A DNA stretch of 40,719 nucleotides from an uncultured Bacteroidota bacterium (lineage in GTDB: Bacteria; Bacteroidota; Bacteroidia; 2-12-FULL-35-15): NCBI GenBank assembly GCA_903870175.1, contig CAIQBY010000048.1, positions 1 to 40,719 on the forward strand. Reading direction: 5' to 3'. Both the position numbers and the translations under genes were made by a program. The notes below the pieces were generated by a model. The model had not been told where the DNA came from. It made no database searches and was given only the letters and a program-made list of their open reading frames with translations. Below, in pieces: positions 1-7,644 of this stretch. Numbering within the stretch: position 1 is the stretch's first letter; each line of letters begins with the position of its first letter.

Positions 1-40
1 ATAAAGTGTTGATTAATTAAAATAAATCATTTGAATTAAA

Positions 41-64
41 AAGTCCCGAATTTCTTCGGGACTT
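41..64 (-). terminator. Intrinsic terminator-like hairpin downstream of the minus-strand gene 128..709
   Basis: Perfect 10-bp inverted repeat AAGTCCCGAA-TTTC-TTCGGGACTT; on the minus strand it is followed by TTTTAATTC. Confidence 0.7.
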
Positions 65-127
65 AAACCTTTCATTTTCTTAATTACGTTATTGAACCAC
101 AATGGTAACTATCTGGCTTCTCGGACC

Positions 128-709
128 TTAGCCCAGCGTTCCTTTAGCTTGCACATAAATATCTATTTCAGTGCCTTTCACTTGTTTTTCGATCAGCATC
201 GATTTGTTGTCGCTCGACCCTGCAAAGGCAAATTTATCTTCCGTATCTGCATGCAGTTTTGCATATCCTTCCAATAAATGTGCGCCTTTTGGCACGTCAT
301 AAACCAAATCAATGGTGCCTGACAAACGACCGTTGGAAGGCACCAAATTTAATACCTGAGTAATTACCGGCGATTTGCCGCCACCCTGTTTTGCCTCGCC
401 ATAATTGCTGCTCAATAATGTTGGCAAATCATTACCGCAATTTGCCTGCACATACGTTGCGTTGGTTCGCATATCATCTTTTATGCTGTCGAGCATTACC
501 AAAGCCGACACAAAATCTTTTTTGTTTACAAAGCCATACATCTGTTTTATTTTTTTGTCGATGTCGGGGAAAGCTGCTGGTGGTAAAGGAAATGCAGGAT
601 TGCCATCCATGCCTTCAAAAATTAAATAATACAAGTCGAGCAATTTTGCTCTGCCGAATTCCATAAAAGCCAAACTTGCTTTTAATGGTGTGTTAGGATT
701 TAATGCCAT
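128..709 (-). CDS. Hypothetical protein (193 aa)
   Basis: Long ORF with ATG start, no recognised domain; followed by a terminator hairpin. Confidence 0.75.
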   Translation of the reverse strand: MALNPNTPLKASLAFMEFGRAKLLDLYYLIFEGMDGNPAFPLPPAAFPDIDKKIKQMYGFVNKKDFVSALVMLDSIKDDMRTNATYVQANCGNDLPTLLSSNYGEAKQGGGKSPVITQVLNLVPSNGRLSGTIDLVYDVPKGAHLLEGYAKLHADTEDKFAFAGSSDNKSMLIEKQVKGTEIDIYVQAKGTLG

Positions 710-821
710 GATCTGATTTTTTTTATTTGTTTATGACATCAAAGGTAGTTTTCAGTAAGTCCAAATTAGCCTGATTTGGATTTCATGGTTTTATTAGAGT
801 TCTTCACATATTAATTCAGAA

Positions 822-896
822 CGTCATTGCGAGGATTTTTCATCCGAAGCAATCCCTGTATTTAAATGAGATTGCTTCGCTACGCTCGCAATGACG
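822..896. repeat. REP/MITE-like intergenic palindromic repeat
   Basis: Outer arms CGTCATTGCGAG (822-833) / CTCGCAATGACG (885-896), inner arms CGAAGCAATC (845-854) / GATTGCTTCG (870-879). Confidence 0.8.
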
Positions 897-916
897 AACG
901 TATAATTCGAAAACGT

Positions 917-1330
917 TTATTGTTTCTTTATTTTTAATACTTCATGTAATTTAAAAAGCTTCGAAGCGCAATCAGGTGGCATCCCATAAGTAATTAAATC
1001 CTGTTCGGTTTCGCCTCCTTTAATTCTAAAAAATATTTCTGATAAAAATTCATTCCACAATATTTTTCCTTCTGTAGCCGAAACTTTCGATGCCGGAATA
1101 TCGCTTTTTAATTTCCCTTCAAAAAATTTCTCCTTCACTTCTATTTTATCCAAATGAGAACCTATCGTATCCAAAGCAATTCTTCGGGGACCGAAATGAA
1201 CCTGCAACTTTCTTATTATAGGTCTGTCCTTAACTATATCAATAAATGTCTGACAATCTTCGTCTTTTAAAATTTTATTTGAAATTGATTCTTCTTTGGT
1301 TACACGTTTTTTAGGATTCTTGCTTTTCAT
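917..1330 (-). CDS. Hypothetical protein (137 aa)
   Basis: ORF with ATG start; lysine-rich N-terminus; no recognised domain. Confidence 0.6.
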   Translation of the reverse strand: MKSKNPKKRVTKEESISNKILKDEDCQTFIDIVKDRPIIRKLQVHFGPRRIALDTIGSHLDKIEVKEKFFEGKLKSDIPASKVSATEGKILWNEFLSEIFFRIKGGETEQDLITYGMPPDCASKLFKLHEVLKIKKQ

Positions 1331-1553
1331 GATTTATTTTTTTTAGTGAAAATTAATTTTTTCTAAAGGTAATCCCGATTTTACCCGAAACCTATTTAAA
1401 TCGTCTTTCTTATAAATACCATACGAAAATCGAAAAACACTATACACTATATTAGCAGGTGTTAAATCGCCTTAAAACGAATATTTTGGCAATTGAAGTC
1501 AAAACGGCAGGTTATTACCTGTAAATACCCGATTTGGAGACCAAAATTCTTGA

Positions 1554-1742
1554 TTACGGAAATGATTTCCGTAACCTCGGAACTGATTTCCGAGACCTCG
1601 GAATTGATTTCCGTAACCTCGGAATTGATTTCCGAGACCTCGGAAATGGTTTCCGTAACCTCGGAACTTGTTTCCGAGACCTCGAAAATCTGTTTCGAAC
1701 CCTCGGAAATGATTTCCGTAATCACGGAAATCATTTCCGAGG
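1554..1742. repeat. Tandem array of nine 21-bp quasi-palindromic units
   Basis: Units begin at 1554, 1575, 1596, 1617, 1638, 1659, 1680, 1701, 1722; consensus CCTCGGAANTGATTTCCG(TAA/AGA), with alternating TAA/AGA ends in the first six. Confidence 0.9.
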
Positions 1743-1863
1743 TCGAGAATTTGGGTTCCTTTTTCAGGAATTGGAAATTGTGGGAGTGATTTTTGGGTTG
1801 TTTGAGTAATTAAATTATGAGAAAATTTTGGAAAAGGATGGTTGCTGATGATTTTTAATATTA

Positions 1864-1892
1864 TTGAAGTAAAGAATTATTTAGTACTTTTG
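1864..1892 (+). promoter_or_regulatory. Candidate Bacteroidota promoter upstream of 1956..2537
   Basis: TTG (1864-1866), 18 nt spacer, TACTTTTG (1885-1892), matching the TTG / TAnnTTTG pattern. Confidence 0.4.
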
Positions 1893-1955
1893 GGAGAGTA
1901 AAATTGATAAATGGTTGTACTTATTAATAATGTTTAAAACAATAATAAATATAAT

Positions 1956-2537
1956 ATGAAAACTTATAAACTTTTTTTCTTTGGAATTATTTGTTTGCTA
2001 TTAGCGAATTGCACTGCGCAACAAAAATCACTCGATATAAAAAACTTTAGTATTAAGTATGCCTGGCTTCATACAAAAGATGCTGATAGTTCTCATATAT
2101 ATTGTTTGCTTGGTGAAGGAGTAGCTAAAACTCCTTATTCATCGAGAACGGATAGTATTATTAATAATTGGATAGCGAAACATCAGAATGCGATTGTTGT
2201 TGCAAATACTACTACTACAAATTTTCATAAAGACGGTAATAATTTGATAATGACTTTTTGTTGGGTAATACAACAGAATGATACACTTAATAATTATTTA
2301 GTTAGAAATGGTTGCTTCCCAAAAGAGGAAATGGAAAGGAATAAAACTTGGGAAGAAATTCCTGATATTAAAAAACGTGAAGAAACAAAAACTGATTTTC
2401 CTGTTTCAGAATATCCATTACCGAAAATAGAATTGCTTGTAGACAAAAAACTTGATGAGAATTTTATGCTTCAAATTGCATCTGCCGAAAAATTTGCAAG
2501 AAATAATAAACTTGGCATTTGGTCGGATAAAAAATAA
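1956..2537 (+). CDS. Lipoprotein; C-terminus resembles the end of a thermonuclease (SNase)-like fold
   Basis: Lipobox LLLANC; C-terminal DTLNNYLVRNGCFPK...ASAEKFARNNKLGIWSDKK resembles SNase homologues. Confidence 0.7.
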   Translation: MKTYKLFFFGIICLLLANCTAQQKSLDIKNFSIKYAWLHTKDADSSHIYCLLGEGVAKTPYSSRTDSIINNWIAKHQNAIVVANTTTTNFHKDGNNLIMTFCWVIQQNDTLNNYLVRNGCFPKEEMERNKTWEEIPDIKKREETKTDFPVSEYPLPKIELLVDKKLDENFMLQIASAEKFARNNKLGIWSDKK

Positions 2538-2615
2538 TATTTCTCCTTTGCAGATATTTTTTCTCCTGCGAACATTCTATACAAAAAAATAGCACTATAC
2601 TTTAAACACAAAAAG

Positions 2616-2637
2616 TTGTTGATGATAACATCAACAA
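2616..2637. promoter_or_regulatory. Perfect 9-bp inverted repeat (operator or hairpin candidate)
   Basis: TTGTTGATG-ATAA-CATCAACAA between 1956..2537 and 2772..3674. Confidence 0.45.
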
Positions 2638-2656
2638 TAGCTTAACCACAGTACTC

Positions 2657-2704
2657 ATTTCCGTAATTTCGAAAAACCGTCTTCGACCTATAGCATTTTG
2701 GGTG
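2657..2704. repeat. 48-bp dispersed intergenic repeat, copy 1
   Basis: ATTTCCGTAATTTCGAAAAACCGTCTTCGACCTATAGCATTTTGGGTG; 43/48 identical to 3770..3817. Confidence 0.85.
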
Positions 2705-2771
2705 CACTTTCTTATTTATAATTTATTCCTGTATCTTTTTTATTAATTGCCGTTATAAGAATAAAAAATAT

Positions 2772-3674
2772 ATGAAGAAAATTATTCTCCCTATCGTATT
2801 TATTATTTTATGTGCCTCTTGTTTTCAGAAAAAACTGAATAAACCTTTTTCATATTCTAATTTTACTCTTCCGCCGGGCACTGTAAAAATGAATGAGAAT
2901 TTATTTGTGGATGCACAGGAAATAAGAAATGTAGATTATCTCGAATTTATGCAGTGGACGAAGCAACTATTTTCTCCTGAAAGTGAAGACTATAAAAAGA
3001 TTCTGCCCGACACAAATGTCTGGATTAAAGACCCGAAATTTTATAACAACCCCTATACTGTTTATTATTTAAGGCATCCTGCATATCATAATCATCCGGT
3101 GGTAGGCATCAATTATGAGCAGGCACAGGCTTTTTGCAAATGGCGGTCGGATAGAGTTATGGAATTTATCCTGTTAACAAAAGGTGTTTTAAAGAATAAT
3201 CCTGCACCTACAAAAGAAAATTATTTTACTATCGAACGATATTTTAATGGCAAGTTTGGGAAAGTAAATGATGATATTTATTTGAATTATTATCCTCAAT
3301 ATTCCTTAATTGATACATCACTTTATTTAAAAATTGTTCCGTTTGCTGATTCATTAAATAAAGAAAAACTGAAACATAGTTTTCATAAAAAAGATAAAGA
3401 AAAGAAGCTGGAAATATGGTGCAGAGGAAGAGACATAAAACCAAACAACTATGATATAACAAGGCCTGTATCAATGATGAAATCAGATAAAATCATTTTT
3501 ATTGAAAATATAAAAGGCAATGTAAGAGAATTAACTGCGGATAAAAACCTATCCTTTGGCGGTTCCTTTTTTGATTCCTGCGACACGATAATGAAAACCA
3601 ATTTCTATAAAAATACCGAACCAAATTGGTATACCGGTTTCCGATGCAAATGCAGTTATGTAAAATGGAAATAA
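2772..3674 (+). CDS. SUMF1/formylglycine-generating-enzyme-like lipoprotein (GldJ/GldK-type fold)
   Basis: Lipobox ILCASC; HPVVGINYEQAQAFCKWRSDRV; NVRELTADKNLSFGGSFFD...YTGFRCKC. Confidence 0.75.
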   Translation: MKKIILPIVFIILCASCFQKKLNKPFSYSNFTLPPGTVKMNENLFVDAQEIRNVDYLEFMQWTKQLFSPESEDYKKILPDTNVWIKDPKFYNNPYTVYYLRHPAYHNHPVVGINYEQAQAFCKWRSDRVMEFILLTKGVLKNNPAPTKENYFTIERYFNGKFGKVNDDIYLNYYPQYSLIDTSLYLKIVPFADSLNKEKLKHSFHKKDKEKKLEIWCRGRDIKPNNYDITRPVSMMKSDKIIFIENIKGNVRELTADKNLSFGGSFFDSCDTIMKTNFYKNTEPNWYTGFRCKCSYVKWK

Positions 3675-3769
3675 TAAAAACCGGCAGCAGCGATTATTAT
3701 CAGCAACAAACATTTTTCGCTTATGGCAATTATGTAGTAGTTTCATGTCACTATATAATCTCAGAAGCG

Positions 3770-3817
3770 ATTTCCGTAATCTCGAAAAACCGTCTTCGAC
3801 ATGTATCATTTTGGATG
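3770..3817. repeat. 48-bp dispersed intergenic repeat, copy 2
   Basis: ATTTCCGTAATCTCGAAAAACCGTCTTCGACATGTATCATTTTGGATG; 43/48 identical to 2657..2704. Confidence 0.85.
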
Positions 3818-4004
3818 TTGCTGCAGAATTTGGAATTATAAAAACAGATAGATAAAACTTATTTCCAAAAAGACTTACATATATATAAGAGTGAAAAAAT
3901 AAAAATAAGGTTTTCAGGAATCTCGAATTATTAACAATCGCCGCATTATTATTTTTATACATTTGCATGACTGACATTTTAAATATTACTAATTAAAAAC
4001 AAAA

Positions 4005-4586
4005 TTGAATATGAAAAAGATACTGATTATAGGTGTTTGTGTTGCTTTATTTGCGTGCAACAAAAATGGAAAAGACGGACAGAATCAAACTAAAGGTACT
4101 ACTATACTATGGGCGGAAACTGCGGAGAGTAATTTGCCGATGGTTCAGGATACCATGTGGAGCAAAGAGCAATGGGACAAGGCGTATAAGATGGATAAGC
4201 CCGCAATTTTTCATTCGATTAAAAATGCAGTCATGAATGGAAAGTTGAAAGCATATACCTGGTACCCTGACGGAGAAATGACCACAAAAGAATTTGAAGC
4301 TATTCTCTCTTCTTGGGATTCTACCGCTACTGTACAAGATGTAAATAATCCGGGAACATTAATTACTGGACCTGTTAAGATTACTCTAACACCCGACGAT
4401 ATGATAGAAATGAGGTTTGATGAAAAGATAGAATTTGATACCGTATCGTTTTCGGTAAACAAAAAAGTTTCTGTGATTCAATTTATAGGATATAAAATAA
4501 ATCCCGGTACGCGTGAAGTAATGGGCAAGAAAAAGCTGTTTGACGTAAAACTGCCTGATGCAAATAATATGGATAAAAAGAATTAA
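4005..4586 (+). CDS. Lipoprotein, hypothetical
   Basis: MKKILIIGVCVALFACNKNG lipobox (ATG at 4005 or 4011); TACATTTG at 3958. Confidence 0.75.
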   Translation: MNMKKILIIGVCVALFACNKNGKDGQNQTKGTTILWAETAESNLPMVQDTMWSKEQWDKAYKMDKPAIFHSIKNAVMNGKLKAYTWYPDGEMTTKEFEAILSSWDSTATVQDVNNPGTLITGPVKITLTPDDMIEMRFDEKIEFDTVSFSVNKKVSVIQFIGYKINPGTREVMGKKKLFDVKLPDANNMDKKN

Positions 4587-4596
4587 GATAGTTACA

Positions 4597-5067
4597 ATGA
4601 GATACTTTTCAATTCTATTTGTAAAAATTATTACTTGTTTATTTTTATTTTCGGGATGCGGTACTCAACAAATTGATAAGAGCAAAACGGCTGCCGCTGA
4701 AATTATCAATGCTGATAAAGCGATGAGTGAAATGGCGATGAAAGAAGGGTTTTATACAGCTTTACTTTTTTATGCCGATGACAGTGTGGTGAAACCTAAT
4801 GAAGGTGCATTTCCTATCATCGGTAAAAAAGCATTGATAAACTATTGGAAGGGAAAACAAGGACCGACAAATATAAGTTGGGAACCATTTAAAGCAGAAG
4901 CCTCGATATCAGGTGATTTGGGATATACACTCGGCAATTGGAAAATAGTGAACAAAGACACTATATTAAATGGTAATTATTATACTATCTGGAAAAAGCA
5001 AAGTGATGGGAAATGGAAGTTTGCAGTGGATGGTGGTAATAATACACCAAGTTCAAGCAAAAAATAA
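4597..5067 (+). CDS. DUF4440/SnoaL-like (NTF2 fold) lipoprotein
   Basis: Start reassigned from 4558 to 4597 (MRYFSILFVKIITCLFLFSGCGTQ lipobox); body matches a DUF4440-like pattern (EIINADKAMSEMAMKEGFYTALLFYADDSVV...GYTLGNW...YYTIWKKQSDGKWKFAVDGG). Confidence 0.75.
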   Translation: MRYFSILFVKIITCLFLFSGCGTQQIDKSKTAAAEIINADKAMSEMAMKEGFYTALLFYADDSVVKPNEGAFPIIGKKALINYWKGKQGPTNISWEPFKAEASISGDLGYTLGNWKIVNKDTILNGNYYTIWKKQSDGKWKFAVDGGNNTPSSSKK

Positions 5068-5106
5068 GTATTAGTTTTTATTCAAACTGAATAATTAATA
5101 AAGTAA

Positions 5107-5143
5107 AAACCCGTTCGCAATATTATTGTGAACGGGTTTCTTA
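5107..5143. terminator. Bidirectional terminator hairpin between convergent genes
   Basis: AAACCCGTTC (5107-5116) / GAACGGGTTT (5130-5139) plus flanking T and A runs. Confidence 0.75.
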
Positions 5144-5165
5144 TTTCTAGATGATTAATTTCTTA

Positions 5166-6101
5166 TTATTTCCCGAGCCATTTATAATAAGGCTTTTTAG
5201 CATCAGGAGTAGGCTCGTCAGTTTTCTTTTTATTAAATCTCCAGCCAATAGTTATTTCATGAGTTCCGGAAGACTGAGCTGCAATACCCATCGAGGAAAA
5301 CTCGTAAGAATAATTAAAAACAAAATTAGTACATAGCCTTGCTCCTACTCCTACAGCTATACTTGAATTTTTATAAGCAGGTGTCAGCCATATTTTATTT
5401 TGAAACATTATTGGTATCGCCAATTCATAATGCATTGGGGCATTTTGCGGCATGGCAACAATTGCTGTAGGGTCGATAGCCCATGATTTATTGAAAGCAA
5501 CTTTATAACTGATGTGCCCCTGATATTGCGGAGTTAGATAATACAGATGTGTGTCCATTGTTTTATTCATCAAAAATTGCGGAGCGGAAAAACCAATATC
5601 CAGCACACGATTATGATATAAAATCCCGAAACTTGCAGTAAACAAAGAAGAAGTTCTGTTGGCATTCAATGCAACAGGGTCGTCCTGTGCACCTTTGCTG
5701 GATAGGTCAAGATGGTTTTCGAGAACGCCAACACCGATACCAAAACTAAGGAAATGAAATCCTGAAAGGTGAACATGATACGCATAACTAAGGTTGGCTG
5801 AGATATTGGTAAATATACCTGCCTGCTGAGATGTAACGTTTCCTCCCAGTCCCATATTTTTATAAATAAGTCCATCTGCAAAAACAGATTTTGTTTCAGG
5901 CGCTCCTGAAATACCCATCCAGTCTCTTCGATAAGTACCGAATGCTTCGAAATTATCGCCGGCACCGGCATAGGCAGGCGACAGCGAAAATTTATTTATC
6001 ACATATTGATTACTTAGTGAAAGTTGCTGAGCAACCATCCTGTTTGATAACAAACAATAAACAATAGTGAATAAAAATAAAGTGGCAGCTGTTTTTTTCA
6101 T
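5166..6101 (-). CDS. PorP/SprF family T9SS-associated membrane protein
   Basis: Signal peptide; QQLSLSNQYVINKFSLSPAYAGAGDNFEAFGTYRRDWMGISGAPETKSVFADG is typical of PorP/SprF N-termini. Confidence 0.9.
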   Translation of the reverse strand: MKKTAATLFLFTIVYCLLSNRMVAQQLSLSNQYVINKFSLSPAYAGAGDNFEAFGTYRRDWMGISGAPETKSVFADGLIYKNMGLGGNVTSQQAGIFTNISANLSYAYHVHLSGFHFLSFGIGVGVLENHLDLSSKGAQDDPVALNANRTSSLFTASFGILYHNRVLDIGFSAPQFLMNKTMDTHLYYLTPQYQGHISYKVAFNKSWAIDPTAIVAMPQNAPMHYELAIPIMFQNKIWLTPAYKNSSIAVGVGARLCTNFVFNYSYEFSSMGIAAQSSGTHEITIGWRFNKKKTDEPTPDAKKPYYKWLGK

Positions 6102-6110
6102 TTCTATTAA

Positions 6111-7433
6111 TTATTTTGTTAATATATTAATGTTTCCTTTCACAGCAGGTTTGTCATCACAAGTGATAATGTAATAATACGGCCCATCCGGAAGTTTTTT
6201 GCCATTGCTGGTACCGCCCCAGTCGTTATTATATCCATCCTGCGAATATACAAGCACGTTCCACATATTGTAAATACTGATTTTGCAGGATTGATACGCT
6301 TCTTTATTTGCAATAACGAGATAATCATTTATGCCATCACCATTAGGAGTAAGGATATTGGAAGTAGTACCAACGGAATCGGGGATTGGAAGTTTATCGA
6401 TTGTAATATCTGCAGAACTTTTACATCCATTTGCGTCGGTACCCGTAACCGTAAAAACTCCTCCTTGGGATACAGTAATACTCCTTGTAGTATCAGAATT
6501 GTTCCACCAAAGATATGTATCTGCACCACCTGCTAAAAGCGTTATGGTTGTTCCATCATAAAAAGAATTCCAAAGTATTGGTGGAGCATTTGCAAAAATA
6601 GAAACAACAGGCAGCGGATGAACAGTAATAGTATTAACTGCGCTGGTATCTCTGCAACCATTAGCAGTAACAGCAATTACAGAAACTCCGAAAGGACCTG
6701 TAGAACCATAAACATGTACTGCATTTCCGGAAGTAGAAGCATGATTTCCGTCGCCAAATGTCCAGTAATAATAATCGGGTGAAGGATTGTTAGTTGTTGT
6801 ATTTGTGAAAAGTGTACTGTCGTTTGCACATGTGGTAGAAACAGTAAATTGTGCTGACGGCACAGGATATACCTGTGTGGTTTTGACAGCAAATGCACTA
6901 CACCCTTTATCTGAAACACAAATAAGTTTTGTCTGATATATCTGAGCCACACCGCAAGTATAAGTTACAGTATCAGTAGTATGAGTATCAGTAAAATCAA
7001 CTGTGCCATCATTATTAAAATCCCATTGACTCTGTGTAATTGTTCCTGAGTTAATGGTGGACAGCCCGAAGTAAGTGGCTTTTTTAAGTGCACAAAGATT
7101 ATCTACCCTGAAGTTTACATTGGGAAGAGGGTCGATAACAACATTTTTTGTAATAGAATCCGGTGTGCCAAAGTTAGGTGTAATCTTTAGTTTTACTGCA
7201 AAAGTACCTGTAGTAGTAAAAAGATTAATAATTGTTTTTCCATTTGCTGTATAAGTTCCCGTTCCGGTTAAATCCCATTTCCAGGAAGCAATAGCTGAAT
7301 CGGCAAGAGAAGATGACGCAACTAATGTAGTTTGATTTCCAAAACAAGTCTGGGTATAAATGAAGTTGGGATTCTGACAGAAACTTATGGTGGCAAACAG
7401 TAAGAACAGGAATGAAGTAACTAATTTTTTCAT
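6111..7433 (-). CDS. PKD-domain secreted protein with gliding-motility/T9SS type B C-terminal domain
   Basis: PKD motifs (YYWTFGDGNHASTSGNAVHVYGSTG); C-terminal ILTPNGDGINDYLVI...ISIYNMWNVLVYSQDGYNNDWGGTSNGKKLPDGPYYYII. Confidence 0.9.
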   Translation of the reverse strand: MKKLVTSFLFLLFATISFCQNPNFIYTQTCFGNQTTLVASSSLADSAIASWKWDLTGTGTYTANGKTIINLFTTTGTFAVKLKITPNFGTPDSITKNVVIDPLPNVNFRVDNLCALKKATYFGLSTINSGTITQSQWDFNNDGTVDFTDTHTTDTVTYTCGVAQIYQTKLICVSDKGCSAFAVKTTQVYPVPSAQFTVSTTCANDSTLFTNTTTNNPSPDYYYWTFGDGNHASTSGNAVHVYGSTGPFGVSVIAVTANGCRDTSAVNTITVHPLPVVSIFANAPPILWNSFYDGTTITLLAGGADTYLWWNNSDTTRSITVSQGGVFTVTGTDANGCKSSADITIDKLPIPDSVGTTSNILTPNGDGINDYLVIANKEAYQSCKISIYNMWNVLVYSQDGYNNDWGGTSNGKKLPDGPYYYIITCDDKPAVKGNINILTK

Positions 7434-7644
7434 TTTATAATGATTTAAATCTTAATTCTGTTTAACTTTTGTGAATGATAAAATCAAAATTATTTTAAAC
7501 TATTTATTTTATCGCAACAAATGTAAAAAATATATCATACGAAAACAAAAAATAACTCATCAATGTATGAATTTATCCAATGAACACTTTTATATGTCAG
7601 TTATGTTTGTATTTTTGTTTATTCAATAAATTTAAATCAGATTA

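Noticed and set aside
1554-1742. CRISPR array
   Set aside because: Units are contiguous 21-bp repeats without unique spacers and no cas genes are present in the window.
1462-1809. Three overlapping heptad-repeat ORFs (1462..1734 -, 1493..1789 +, 1534..1809 +)
   Set aside because: All arise from a 21-bp repeat being a multiple of 3 with no stops; several frames on both strands being open argues against any one being a real protein.
3549-3977. 142-aa minus-strand ORF
   Set aside because: Overlaps the end of the SUMF1-like gene and an intergenic repeat, with no recognisable domain; likely chance.
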